DNA of 64,000 nucleotides, taken from assembly GCA_013399875.1 (NCBI GenBank), contig VXAZ01001682.1, forward strand, positions 248,001 to 312,000, read 5' to 3'. Source of the stretch: Gymnorhina tibicen (Eukaryota; Chordata; Aves; Passeriformes; Artamidae). Below the pieces are notes generated by a model. The model was not told the origin of the DNA. It saw only the letters and a list, made by a program, of their open reading frames with translations, and made no database searches. The position numbers and the translations under genes are program-made. Shown here one piece after another: positions 23,781 to 36,625 of the stretch. Within the stretch, counting starts at the first letter, position 1; every line of letters starts with the position of its first letter.

Positions 23781-26255
23781 GGATCTGAAGGCAGTGCCAG
23801 GAGCCAGCCATGATAACACTGCAACAGGCAGCAATTCTGGGCACACACAAGTCCCCTTTAATTGTAAGAGTTGCTCCATAGCTTGAAACAGACCACCAAG
23901 GTTGAAAAACAGATGAATGAAGGCAAACAGCAGCCTGAGGTATCAAAGAAATAAGTGGTGGTATCTATTTCACGTTAAATTTTGCTGTGCTCTCCCCCAG
24001 ACTCCTGAGGAGGCAGGATCAGGCCAGTGTGCCAACTCTAGCATCACGGATATCCAGGAAGCAATCAGGCACTGTGAAAAAGCTGCAACAAACAGCTGGT
24101 TTCAGCAGTTTTCCGACTTGACTTTCATTTCAAGGTGAAAGCAATGAGCTGAGCTCTGTCAGAACTGACTTCAGTTTGATCTCACAATGGTGTGGGGACT
24201 GATGTGCCAACAGGAATGCCAGCAGTAAACTGGTAAAGCATTCAAGGATTTCTAACATTGTCACAGCTTGCATCTAGAGCCCAAATTATTTATTGCGGAA
24301 AAGCTGATCAGAAAATCCTCTGATTTTTAATTAGGCTTGGATACTATCAAAGCAGACTGTAAATGTGTATTATCAGTTGTGCAGACCTCAGATGGATGCA
24401 CTCGAGCCCCTTAACTAAACAAGGTACTTTGGTACAGGCTCCAAAGGAGGTAAAGCCTGAGCCACAACCAGGCCAATAACTCCAGGAAACCCTGAAAGGA
24501 ACAGAGAGACCCAGAGAGCATCAATGCATAAGAGCTTGGAGCACTGATCATGAGATTAACACATGAACAGCAGGTGCACCCCTCATTTATCAAGGAACAA
24601 AGACAGTTGTGGGTGCAAGGATTCTCATGGATAACCTTCCATTGTATGCAGTTTGAGTACAATCCAACCACTTTATTCCATAAATATGACAGCCTTCGCA
24701 AAGGCAGCCAACCAACTCTAGAAAAGCTCAAAGTTTTAATCAGTGGATGGAATTTGCCTGAGGCAACAGAAGGAGTTGGTGTCAAAGCTGGGATAAAAGC
24801 TTATCTGTGGAAAAAATGTTTAGAACTGCTTTCAACACAAATTTGCCATAAAAATTGTCAGAGAACTCAACAGGAAACTTTGAATGGATTAATTTCCCTG
24901 CAGAACTGGGACATAAATGGTATATCAAGGTTGCCATAAGGTTGCCTTAATGCATTCCATAGATCTCGTTGTGGTCGTTTCTCTCTGCATGTGAGTTTAT
25001 TTTCCTCTTTTTTTTTATATCACTGTTGGCCCCATGTTCTTGAGGTTTCAAATCATTATTTATGAGACATTTTTCAATTTAAAATTAAAATTTGCAGAGC
25101 AAATTATACACTTGATGAATACCTCCTGCTTCCAGAAAGACATTCAATAGATACATACATATGTGCTCATTTCCAAGTGGTAGGAATTAACCTGGCCTCT
25201 GCTAAACTGGTTAATTTAAAATGCATAAAGCATCCCAGAAGCTCAGGAGAGAGCAACCTAATGAATGTGGTGTTATATGCTCAGTTTCCTCCTTCATCAA
25301 TATTTATTTGCTTTCTCTACTCCGCCTTCTCTGACTAAAAGATTTTAAAAGTCTTTTCTCGTTTCAAAGATGACTCTGAACCAAACTCCCACCTCAAATG
25401 GGAATCTCTTTCCTGCATCTGCCTTCGAAGGTTTTCATGTCACTGTGCTTCATTGCATAGAGGAAAGTGAGTGGAATGTCTGTTGGAGACTCTCTAGTAA
25501 AAGCAATTTAGCTCACACAAAGTGACTGCAATAAAATAAATCTTCATTTGTGGTGTCAAAGGATCCATGAGGAATTGTGTCTTTAATTTTCTCACTATGT
25601 ACACATCTGAACTTCTCCCTCTGAATTAGCACACTTCACACTACCAGCATTTCCTGTGTGCTGAAAGCTTCTGATCTTCAATGCCTGTGACCTGCCTGGT
25701 CCTGTCCCCTTCTCTCCTCACCTGCTTGAGGCCCAGTCAGCTCCACCTCTACATTTATATGTTTTTCGTCCTTCAAGCTGAGAAGGTTGCGTTGATAAAA
25801 CTGCAGTCAGATTTTACAGTTGGAGATGCTGTTTCATGTTCTGTCTGTGCATTTATGATGATACACATATCCCTAGAACCTGGATGGCAAGGACTGTCTT
25901 ATTTTTTCACATCATTGCCACAGATTTTGGGATCCACAGTGAAATGCCTTTTTAATAGTTTTGCATCAAGTTAGAAGAGCAGTTCTTATAGGCTTGTCCC
26001 ATATGGGTCATAGTATTTGGGGACTGAACCTCCAGTTACTTTCTCCACCAATATTTGCACAAGGCCTGGTGTCTGCCAGCCTTGAGTTTCATGTTCAAGC
26101 CCCACCTATGGGTTTGGTCTTTTATGCTTCTCATGAGCTGAGTCCAGGCTTCAGACACATCAAGCTGATAGAAAGCACTAAGCAAAAATGTTTAAGCGAG
26201 GCCAAGACCACCTAAATCAGACCAGTGCCTTTACAGACAGATTTTGAGAGGATGA
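23781..26255. other. Unique stretch containing one exon-like segment
   Basis: Non-repetitive sequence. Besides the exon-like segment at 24001-24134, a 129-codon plus-strand frame lies at 24550-24939; it has no recognised domain and no good splice context. No other feature seen. Confidence 0.5.
24001..24134 (+). other. Candidate coding exon (134 bp), unassigned
   Basis: A pyrimidine tract (tttgctgtgctctcccccag, 23981-24000) gives a strong 3' splice-site look, and caag|gtgaaa at 24131-24140 gives an acceptable 5' splice site. Between them the frame starting at phase 0 (act cct gag gag) is open for 44 codons plus two bases. The peptide is balanced in composition (it contains SSITDIQEAIRHCEKAA), more polar and GC-richer than the flanks, and no repeat family matches. 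I do not recognise the protein and found no partner exon, so this could be an exon of an unknown or lineage-specific gene, a decayed exon, or coincidence. Confidence 0.22.
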
Positions 26256-26878
26256 TGTCTCTTGTTTCCTGAGCCAGCGCCTGGGGAGGAAATTAACATT
26301 CGGTTTTTTCCTCTTCTGGGAGCATGCCGCGGCACTATCTGTCCAGCTATCGGGGTGACCACAAACGCCGGGCACCCGCCCGCACGGGAGGGGGTGATGG
26401 AGCCGCTCGCAGGGCGCAGGAAGGTCGGCAAAGCTCCAGCACGGGTTCACCTGACCCACCGGTGGTGAGGGCGCACGGAGGAGGCGGAAAGAAGGCAGAG
26501 GAACTTCTTTGTGGAAAACAGGAGACGGTTTAATGAACGAGGATTGGTGCGAAGAAGCAAGACAAAGACTGTCGCGTGGGGTTTTCTACCGCTATGAAAT
26601 GGGAGGGGAAAGCACACAACAACCAACGGGATAACCGCAATGGGGCATTACAGAGGTAGGGAATAGGGTACAGAACCAATGGTAACAGGGGTGGGTGGGG
26701 GGGATTAACATGGGCCAGTGAGGGACCGAGTAACAGAGAACTTTCTAGAGGGGAAATCAAATATAGGGGAGAAGGGGAGGAGATGGTGGTGGCCAGTTAT
26801 GGGGATATGATCTTCATACCCTGCACAGCCCTCTGGGTACTCACCCTAAACTTAGGGCTCCTGGGCTTTGTGGGTATC
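26256..26878 (-). mobile_element. Endogenous retrovirus LTR, minus strand, ending at an assembly gap
   Basis: Read on the minus strand: inverted CCAAT-like text (attggttctgtaccctattc), a TATA-like ggtagaaaaccccac near 26590, an ATTAAA polyadenylation signal (plus strand 26529-26534), then a strongly CpG-rich R-U5 ending with ...aagagaca at 26256. The plus-strand left edge therefore starts tgtctcttg, the inverse of a canonical CA-type LTR end. The right side runs to an N at 26879, so its TG start is not certain. Composition (CpG-rich, with G-runs on the plus strand) is unlike the surroundings. Layout parallels the LTR at 8446-9350. No matching target-site duplication was found. Confidence 0.72.
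26529..26534 (-). promoter_or_regulatory. LTR polyadenylation signal ATTAAA (minus strand)
   Basis: Reverse complement of tttaat, about 60 bp downstream (minus sense) of the TATA-like gtagaaaac, at the position expected in the R region. Confidence 0.5.
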
Positions 26879-26879
26879 N

Positions 26880-27060
26880 AGGTCAAGGGGTAGGGAGGAA
26901 AGGGAAATATTCAGGGAAAGGCAACAGCTGGAAGAGGGCGGTAAGCTCTTCTTCTAATGGGATGCGGTGTTGGTGCCTCTTCCACGCTGCTGCCTTGGGA
27001 CTGTCACTGTTCAGTGGGGTTAGGTGCAGCTTGATGTTTTTCGCCGGCACCCACTTGGTC
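26880..27060 (-). pseudogene. Possible retroviral pol remnant (integrase C-terminus)
   Basis: On the minus strand from about 27060 an open frame of roughly 57 codons begins WTKWVPAKNIKLH and stops near 26887. A W-V-P-basic motif of this kind is typical of the integrase C-terminal end in betaretrovirus-like and related elements (established knowledge). A stop lies three codons upstream of the motif, so the frame is broken or shifted there. It sits directly upstream, in minus-strand sense, of the LTR at 26256-26878, which fits the pol-to-3'-LTR order with env missing or lost in the gap at 26879. No gag or reverse transcriptase motif is found further right, where unique sequence resumes by about 27130. 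The identification rests on a short motif and context only. Confidence 0.35.
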
Positions 27061-27120
27061 CAGTGGGGTCAACACAGCAGCAGGAGCACACCAAGAACTT
27101 CCTACCCTGAGAAACTTGGA

Positions 27121-30100
27121 GCATAAGTCATGCTTCAAACAGGACACACACTCAAAGAGATGTGGGATTTTCCAAGCAGCAATTAAATAACCCCTTTAGT
27201 ACATCAAAAGACATTTCCCTTATACTCTACTTATATTACCTTATCCTTTTTTTTTGTACTTATAGTTTCAGGATTGCAGAAAATTCTCTCTTGTCCTGGA
27301 AAAGGCTTCCATGGCAGAGTGAAATCTCAGGCAGAAAACAATTTTCAGACATGTCTCCATTCAGTGTTCCGTAACAATCAGAAAAAGTGGAACATTAACA
27401 TTTGTCACCATCATCAGAGCATTTATTAATTGGCTTTTCTGACAAGGTTACCTAATGGTTACAGCCACCTTGTAATGAAGGTGTCAGTTCTTCCACTATG
27501 GAGAGCAGCCATTAACCCTTTTGAAGGCCTCTTGCTGGATGAAGGACAGTTTGACAGACCTTCACTCCAGGTAAGTTCAGGTTTATAAAAGGAGAGGTCA
27601 CCCACGGTCCTCCAAGGAATGAATTGAAATTAAAGTTCTGGGATGCTGTCACTCTGAATTAACCAAATTTTCTCAAGCAAAATCACACCATGATGTGTAT
27701 CATGGAGGACAAAATAGAGACTATTCAACATAGAAGTACACTGTAAAACTTTTCCTTGTTTCATAGGTAAGATTTTGGTTTCAGGTTTTCCATCATCTGT
27801 CCATTTTCAGAGACTTAACAGAAAAAAGCTTCACAAAAAAGGGCATAATTCTCTCTCTAAAGGATAAGGGTTTTTTCCACTGTTAAAATATTAAATAATT
27901 AACTGATGACTTTAAAAAAGGCTAATTTCTCCCTTAGGAGCTGTTGTACAGCAATCCCTGGAAACAGTTTGAAGTACACCAAGAAAAAATGAAAGAAAGG
28001 AAATTTAAAATACATTGCATGAAAAAATCTAATTACTTTTTTCTAGGAAAACCCTCCTTTACTCCTCTCACAGGCACAGCAATGCTTCAGAGAGAAGCCT
28101 GTTGTTTAATGAGTCACTTGCCAGCACCAGCAATCTCTCTCAAAGCATGAAAAAAATCAATCCTCTCTAGGATTTAAGGTCAAGAGATTTTTTTTTTTTA
28201 ATGATTCCTGGGATTTCTTTGAAAACAAAGGAGTGAAAGGGAAAAAAAGCAAAAGAGAAGCCAGGCAAGCTCTTGTCTGATCCTCACTCTTACTTGTGCC
28301 TCAGTTTAGCCTGTTACCTCCCTGCCATTCCTTGGTGATGGTGCTGGCACAAGCCGGTTTTCTTCTGGGTGCCTTCCCAAGCACATTGTGCCAGTTTTGC
28401 CCTTGAACTGGATTGATTCTAAAGCCAGATGAGACAGAGCCTGGAAACTGTCAGACACCTGTGAGCTGAAGCCCTTCTTCATGGGTTTTCTTTCAAGCTG
28501 CTAAGGCTGGTCACATTCAGCTGCATTAACTCCTCTGCCTGGTTTGTTTCTTGACTATATCCAGCGCCCTTGGGTGATGATTTACAATTTCAAGTACGGG
28601 GGAAATATCTTCTTGTCTCCCATCTAGGGCTCACAAATCTTCAGAAAACATTTAAAAGCACAAGAATGTAAATTTTGACTGAGTTTCTCACATGTTTTTT
28701 GAAGGTCACAGTAACACCTTTCTCTATCCATGGTGTCTCCAAGCACCCCAAAAAAGAACAATCATCTCAGGTATTCACACTGGGAGGATTGTATAGGAGC
28801 AAAAGTCCTCAGAGGGACTGAAACAGCTGCTGCAGGAGATATTTTAAAACATCCTTCCTGATCAGAGCTGCTCTTGCAAGTTGGGGTCATCCAAACTGGT
28901 GCTCCCAAACTAGAGTACAGGTACCTCACCCAGATCCTGTCTGCGTACATCACCATCACTTTCCAAGTGGAGAGGAGATACCAACAGGTCTGAGTGAGGG
29001 ACAGCTGCCCCATTGCCTCTCATTGCTTCAGGTGCAGTAAACCTGCACTGCCCTCTACCACCATGGAATCATTCTCTGTAAGCTGACGTATCATTTTTTT
29101 CCCTAGGAAAACCTCGCCAATCATATTCCTCAACAGGGAATTTCACAGTGCTCAGACTAGTCCCAGGTGATATTTTTATGACACAGAAGTAGTGTGATGG
29201 AGGAAGAACAAAAAATCTGAGCCATTAGTAAGACAATTTTTTGCTTCCAAAGATGAAGACCAGTGAGCAAACTGCAGTCACAACAGGACAGCCTTTCCTC
29301 CAGATTTCTGAAGAGATGAGTATGACATACTGGAGTCTGCAGCTCCCTTCACAGCACTGTAAAACAAGCCATTTATTCTTTAACATCCTCAAACTTTAAT
29401 TCCTTTAATAACCAAACTGCCAACAAAACTAAATATGACAGGTCCGTTTCCAACCCCTTTAATGATCCTCCTGTTTTGACATCCACAGTTGCCTGCCTTT
29501 ATTGAGCCTTTGCTCTGACACCTAAAAACCTCAAAGGCTTTATTTATGTTAATTATCAAGGAAGTTTCCTTCTAAGTGAATAGCTGGATTATCTGACTCT
29601 TGATTTAATGGCAGAGTCAGCTTTATACACTGTGATTTACAGTTAAAAAATAGATCCAAGAGAAAACTGGTCTTCTGAAGTGCGTGAGCTGACAGCAGTG
29701 CCATTCTGAGCTGGTGTTTTTCAGTGCTGGCTGATGTCACGCACTTGAAGCAGGTACTGCAGCTTTGCAGCCACCCATTAACTTTTCCCATTTACTTTCA
29801 GATTTCCTCTGCAGTCCCAGCTCTCTTTGTGGCATTGCTCATTCTTTATCTCCAGGGAGTAACAAGGATGCAGCTTGCCCCAGAGACATGCAAAATGCAG
29901 CTGGTGTAGGACAGCAAAGGCAGGCAAAAGGCAGGACAAGGGAGCTTGACAAAGTCACTTACTCTGAATTTTATTGAGGGACATATTACAGATTCAGCCA
30001 AACTTGTCCCACTCATGGTCCAGGGTATTTCCTGTGTGCTATTTGCATGTACTTCAGAGGACTAGAGGTAGAGGGAGGATCTGAACAGTTAAAGGGGAGG

Positions 30101-31660
30101 CTCAGAAGTAGGTTGAAAGCTGAAGGTACATATTAAAGGTCTCCACAAAGACTCAACATGCACAAATCCAGGCACTGCAATTAAGCCAGCATGGAGTTAC
30201 TCATCCATTAGTCATTCACTGGCTTCTCCAAATATATCATGGCTGAAAGTCCCTCCATTACCCTTGTATGGGAAAATATGCACTACTTATGCAAGTTCAA
30301 GATTTCTCTGCTGCCTTCTACATGTCAGTCATACTAAACAATTCAGCTCTATTTCTTAGACAGGCCAATGAAGGTAGAGGGCTTTATTTGTTTGGACCCA
30401 TTTTTAAGATATGAGACCCTTCTTACTCTCTGACGTATGTACAACCCTGACATCTCCTTCCCCCCACACAGCCAGCTGGCCCTGAACAACAGCTCATTGA
30501 ATCATCTGTAGAAACAGCATCAATTAACACCAACAATTGGAAGTAAATGTCTAGCAAATTAGTTAAGAACATTGTGAAGGTTCATGACAGCTTGTGTGCT
30601 CACCTCCCTCATCTTCCACCCAAAGCTGTCTTGATGAAACCAATACAACATTAGAACAGGGTAGACAGGTTCTCTGGTAATGAACACTGGTCAGATGTCC
30701 AGAACATTCATTCAAGAGTGCTTTTCATGGTGCTGTTACAGTCAGCGTCATTGCTCCTGTTTCTCTTGCGCCACCTGTATTCCTATATATATATATATCT
30801 GGGAACTTCTAGGAGGGAGATGTAATTGGTGTACAGAAACCACTACAGTGGAAGCCACAGTAAGTGCTTACCAGAAAAGGGAGGCTGCGAGAATGCAGGA
30901 TGTCTCCCAAAAGTTCCAACACACATCTGCAATGCCTGTTGGGATTGGTGGAAAAGATAAAATATCAGACATAAGGTCATGCTGAACATTTCTTGCTTAA
31001 CTAACAGATAACCTTGCCTTCGTCCATATCATCTACCTAGCAACAGCAGAGATTTCAGCTGCTCCTAGTGGTACATCTCAGCACAAGCTGTGCTTTTCTG
31101 AGCCTCTCACAGAGAGGTCATTGCCAGTGGACACAAAATGGGCATTAGTGATTCTGAACATTTTACCAGGCTCTCACAGAATTGCTGCATAAGTCAAACG
31201 ATGACCTGTTTAGCTGTGCTGTGCCCCTGCATGAGAAGAGCACCAACAAACTGGAACATCAGTGCTTGGAATAACAGAATAACTTTTTAATGATTTATCA
31301 TTCAAGCTAGGAAACTTTCTAGCCAGATGGATCTGCAACTGAGCAAACCAAGGCTGACCAGAGGCTACAGAACCTGTGTCAGCACACTGAAGAGGTTTTA
31401 CTGGAGATTCATTGTACTATTTCATTGCCACAAAATCATCTGGTTAATTTTTAAGATTTTCTTTTTTAATTATTATCACTCAATCCAGACATACTCTGTT
31501 CACTTTCTTATCTGGTGCTGATATATCGGCTTTTGGAGCTCAAGCCTTCTAATAACCTGCCGCAAGATACTAAGCTTCTTTACATATTTTTTGCTTTTGA
31601 GAACAGCAGGCAACATTTGCAAAGTTGTGGGAGACAGGTAGCAGACTAAAAATACCAATT
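27121..31660. other. Unique non-coding stretch
   Basis: 4.5 kb without recognised repeats beyond a T-run at 28190-28199 and a short TA repeat at 30785-30799. Open frames are at most about 100 codons with no recognisable product. Confidence 0.5.
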
Positions 31661-31940
31661 ATAGGATCACAGAATCTTAGAAAGCCTTAGGCTGGAAAAA
31701 ACTTCAGGAACATATAGTCAAACCATTATCCCCACTCTGCCAATCCCACCACTAAACCATGTCCCTGAGTGCCACACTTACACGTCTTTTAAATACCTCC
31801 AGGAATGGTGACTGGGCAGCTGTTTCCAGTGCTGGATAAACCTTTCAGGGAAGGAGTTTTTTCTAATATCTAAACCTCTCCTGGCACAACTTAAGGACGT
31901 TTCCTCTTTTCCTTGAATGTGTGGGCTAGAGGGCTCATAT
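31661..31940 (-). mobile_element. CR1: CR1 LINE 3' part, diverged
   Basis: Antisense tail ataggatcacagaatcttag, then accactaaaccatgtccctg (31750-31769), tttaaatacctccaggaatg (31788-31807), gtttccagtgctggataaac and taatatctaaacctctcctg. Minus-strand reading recovers RGLDIRKNSFPERFIQHWKQ, the decayed CR1 ORF2 C-terminus. Substitution load is high. Confidence 0.9.
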
Positions 31941-34900
31941 TTCCTCACCAGTGTGTTCCGTGATAAATATGATTCTTTTTTTCTCATGGCATCCTTCAAA
32001 TAAATGATTTTATTTCAGCATTACTCTGTTTACTCTTACTCTGATTATAAATTGTACCTTTTCATGTCTAAGTAATGAAAATTTCAGATGAAAAGGTGTC
32101 AAATGACAAATCCAATACAATTGTCTGACTTTCTGGGCAAAGACCTGCTTTACTCACAAATCCTATTTTGCTTTACTGAATATGGTCATCTAAATGAAGA
32201 CCCTTTTAATTAATCTTCACAAGCATTGTGCATTATAAGCTTTTGGGTAAACTAAGATTTACTGGAAAACTTGCAGTCATTTCTGCTGGCAGATTCAGGG
32301 TATCTGGAATCCCAGATACTCCTGTCTGGTAAACACTGGACCATGATGTTGTCCACATCTTCTTTGCTAGACATAGGCTAATTTGTTTAGTTTCTGGTGG
32401 ACTGTGACACGTCACCAAATTTTCAGGAACTTCAGCACTTTCTCTTACTTCAGATAGTCAATTTTCATCACATAAACATTTCCTACCCAGAAATCCTTGT
32501 AAAGTAGGATTTCCTCCTACTTGCTTTCCATTCCCTAATGTCCTTCTAGGCTGTCCTTATCAAGGTCAACTTTAATTAGTGAACTGAAGATTGAGTACTT
32601 TCATTAATCATCTAGAAAAGGGAGCAAACATCATATTAATGCAGTGGATTGTTGATACTAGGATGGAGGAGGTCACACCCGAGGGAGAAGGAGAATTAAA
32701 TGCTAAGGAGAACAAAGAAATTATTTGTCTTAATGAAAAATATCCCTTTTTAACTCTTCTCCAATCTTTTCTATCTACTCTATTTCTTAGCTTTATTTTC
32801 TAAATCAAAAATGCCTTGTTAGGCATAGGTCATACTTTACCTTTTATTCTGAAATACAATATTTATAATCCTGAGCTCTAATCTGGATCCATTATGAGTT
32901 TTTTTGAGAACAGTGAAGCCAATGTCATGGTACTTCATGTAACCAAGTAACCTCTCCTGGAGGGAGGTTAAGATGCAAATTGGTGCAATGTGGTCTCATT
33001 TTACCCCATCTTTTATGCAGGTGCAAGGAGAGATAAGGCCTATATGAAAAAATGGGTTCTAACCTGAATGGCAAGACGATTTGAAAGCAAAGCTTTTGGA
33101 GCCCATCTTTGCTTCCCTCATAGTGAACTCATTCATAACATTTTAAACCAGATGTAACATTGTATCACACCTGTTTGTAGCTTTTCACATGGACCTTACA
33201 GAGAAGAAGATTCCACAAACTGGAAAACAAAGAAGAATTGAATCTAATATAGTTCACGTATCACCTGGAAATACAACCAATCTTCCCTTGGAATGAAAAA
33301 TTGCATGGAAAATACTGCTGCTACTACATTTATTCCTGCCTGTATTGCAATTTCAGCTCCCAGTTTCTATGCACACTATCATAACTAATTATTTTCTATC
33401 AAGCCAAAGAGAAATAAATAAATTACCTCTTTAGTCTTCAAAAGAGGGCATCTTTGGAGACCTTCTAGGCAACAAAACACAGAGGAGGATGAAAGGAGTG
33501 TTTTACACTTATAAATGAATGTGCAAGAACTGGTCAGGATTTTTTTAATGGTCTGCTTTGTACAGTTACTCTTCAGTAATGTTTTCCAGGTCTCAGTTGT
33601 GAGTCAATGAGTAAACACAAAGGTATCATATCAGGGTACAAGCGAGACAAAGGGGAAACATTACCAGATAACTAATTGCACGGTGGATAGGAAATTCACT
33701 TTAAATGTGTATGAAGCTGCAATTTATTGCTGTAGCCAAGCTGATATTCCAAGACACATCTCTTTCATACATTCCTTTGAGAGAAATTTGTAAAAGACTG
33801 GTTTTCAAAAGACTAGAGAAAAGAAAGCCATGAGATTCTTGACACATTGTGAAGCATGGTTTTTATTTTGCAACCAGGCCTTCATTTTCCTTCTACCCTT
33901 CCCACATCATGGGTTTCAGAGGGGTTCTGGAGAAAAGACAGGAGCAGATATGATAACAACTACTAAATTTGAGGTTTATATTAATGAGATTGGAGATAAG
34001 CATGTTTGCCATTCATCCACTCAAAAGGCTCCTTTTCATGTCAAAAGTAGATTATCTGTGTATTACACTCAAGTATTCACAGATTCATCAAACAACCACA
34101 ACAACCTTATGACTGATGCTGTCCCACTTTTTCTCCCTGTCCATCCCTGCTTGGTGTAGTTAGACTTGCTTTCTGGTAGCAACATCCCTAAGTATTTCAG
34201 AGGAGCCCCAGCGGTTCCATGGCATCTCCAGAGATCTTCCCTTTCTTGCTTAGCTTAGACTTCCTGGCAATTCCTCCTGGGAGTATATCCATGTATCTTA
34301 CTTCAGTAAAAGCTGTTGTGTAACTTGATAGTTTGAAAGATCTTTTCATTGATCCCAAGTACTCCTTGTTTATCCAGTTTCCTGCTCAATACTAAGACTG
34401 GTTTGTGCTCTATCAGACTCGCTCTAGTGAAGTGACTAAAGATTTGTTGACCCCTGCAGCACTCCCAGCTGGATCTAAGTTTGGTTTGGAATGAAAGGCA
34501 ATTAGTGAGGAGAGTTCCACCCAGCTTTACCACAGGTGGTTGGATAAAGAAAATAGAAATGCCATTGCAAAGTGTTACTTGTTTGTATTTTGCTTGTTCA
34601 TCACGTTAAGCTCATGGAGGGAATGTAGATCCTCATCCTGTTTACACAAAAATTAATTGGTGCAACACCACAGCGCCCTGCAGAGTGGCTCATGAGCTGT
34701 CTCAGAGAGGAATTGGGCAGGCAGAATCTGTTCCACCACAAACTGCTTAGACAGCAATACAGCTGAAATCCCTGAGATGCAGCAACCCTATGTATTTTTC
34801 AGAGAAATGCCCCAAACATCTATTGAGAGGACCTTCCTTCAATGCACAATTCCTAAACAAACACACTCCCTTCCACACCATTTTTCTCAACTGTGAGAAG

Positions 34901-36211
34901 TTTGGAATAAGCATTTCCTGTTTTTTTTTTTTTCCTTTTTGTGTTGGTTTTGTTTTATTCCCATATGTCTTTGAAATTCTGGGACCTACGCTTGTTCAAT
35001 AAATACATTTGGCTGATGCCAGAAATGAGATATCAGAACTTTCTGGAGAAAGACCATGACCATGTGGTATCCTAATAGTGACTTGAAAATGTGAAGGCCA
35101 AGACTCATGTGTGGCTCCAGAGGCAGAAAGACACTTCTGTAATGCTCCTCCTGCCTTTTATAATACCTTTTATAAGGTATAATATACATTTAACATTTGT
35201 ACAGCTAAGAGAGGTCTAGACATGATCTTTCAGTAGTATTTTAAGCCAGATCCACAGAACCATCCTGCATGCATTGGATCAATTTTTGCTGGAGTGAAAA
35301 CTGGAAAGGAATGTGTATCACAAGCTCACAAGGAACAAGATGAACATCTAACATCAAGCATGAAAGATTAATCTTAGGCTTCACGTGATTTATGGGGAAT
35401 TTCAATAGATACTTTCATGGCCTTGTAGAAACTATGAAAAGCCCTGTGCTTGAAGATTATAGTTTTCCAAGTTACATGCTTTTGACCATTGTGAGATACA
35501 ATCAAGTCCTTAAAGCAAAAGCTAGTACTATCTGAACTTTTAATTTGGTACTGCTGTTATAGCAGTTTAAAATTATAAACTCCATATAAGCTAAAATAAC
35601 ATCCTCTATTTGCTAACTGGAACAGGATAAAAGCCAAACACTACAGCATGAGTCTTCAGAGATTCTCTTTTTTTCCTGGATGATAAAAATCTTTATTCCC
35701 CTTTAAATTTTTGATTTTCATTGGCAAGATTAAATACAAGTTTTGATGTGCAGCTGGGCAGTACAGAGATCCAGCACTTTCTGCTTTCCTGACATGAAAT
35801 AAATTTGTGGCTCATTTCATGTTTGCTCTGTTTTGAAAGCACAAACTGGCAACTGGGGCACAGACTTGGGTGCCTGGTGGCAACCAGGTCTGCAGAACAG
35901 TCACATGCACTTACCATAGTCCTAATGGCAATAAATGTGTGTCAGTTCTTCCCATTCTATCCTTCTCACTGGTCTCAAATCCTAATGAAGGACTGATTTA
36001 CATGAAAGTAGAAGGAGAGCATTACACCCACTTTACTGCTTTACTGGTCTTGAATCTCTTGTCCTTGGGTGCTCTATTGATAGAAGAAAACTGCTTAGTA
36101 CCAACTTACCACAAAATCAAAGAGAGGCAGAGCCCAGATACACACATTATCTTTTTATTTTTCATTAGAACATCTAATGTTGTAAATTTTAAACAGAATT
36201 TCTGTGGGAAG
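31941..36211. other. Unique non-coding stretch
   Basis: 4.3 kb of non-repetitive AT-rich sequence. A T-run lies at 34921-34933. The plus-strand 109-codon frame at 33830-34159 has no recognisable family. Confidence 0.5.
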
Positions 36212-36625
36212 TCATAGAATCACAGAATGGTTTGGGTTGAAAGTGACCTTAAAGATCATCTCATTCCTGCTGTGGGTAGGGACAACGTCCGCTAGACCAG
36301 GATGCTCAGAGCCCCATCTAACCTGGCCTTGGACACTTCCAAGGCTGAGGCAGCCACAACTTCTCTGGAAAACCTGTGCCAGGGCCTCACCATCCTCACA
36401 GGGAAGAAGCTCTTCCTAATATTGGATCTAAACCTACTCTCAGTTTAAAGCCATTCTTCTTTGTCCTATCACTCCACGCCCTTGTCAAAAGTCCCACTCC
36501 ACCCTTCAGGTAAGGTCTCACCAGAGTGGAGCAGAGCATAAGAATCCCCTCCCTCACCTGCTGCCCACGCTGCTTTGGATGCAGCCAGGACATGGTTGGC
36601 TTTCTGGATTGCAATAGCATGGCTT
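36212..36625 (-). mobile_element. CR1: CR1 LINE 3' part (~415 bp)
   Basis: Starts tcatagaatcacagaatggt at 36212-36231, then cttaaagatcatctcattcc (36249-36268), taacctggccttggacactt (36319-36338), agtttaaagccattcttctt (36442-36461), cttgtcaaaagtcccactcc, ggtctcaccagagtggagca (36513-36532), and ggttggctttctggattgca near 36594. Clear reverse complement of a CR1 3' half, with an internal deletion between the aaagtccc and ggtctcacc blocks. Confidence 0.93.

Noticed and set aside
23564..23848. Minus-strand frame with [18 protein letters not shown], as a host gene
   Set aside because: It is the C-terminus of CR1 ORF2; the same peptide recurs at 59371-59565 and, more decayed, at 15232-15417 and 31778-31999.
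26217..26533. Overlapping frames on both strands at 26.2-26.5 kb
   Set aside because: They lie in the CpG-rich R-U5 of an LTR, where stop codons are rare by composition.
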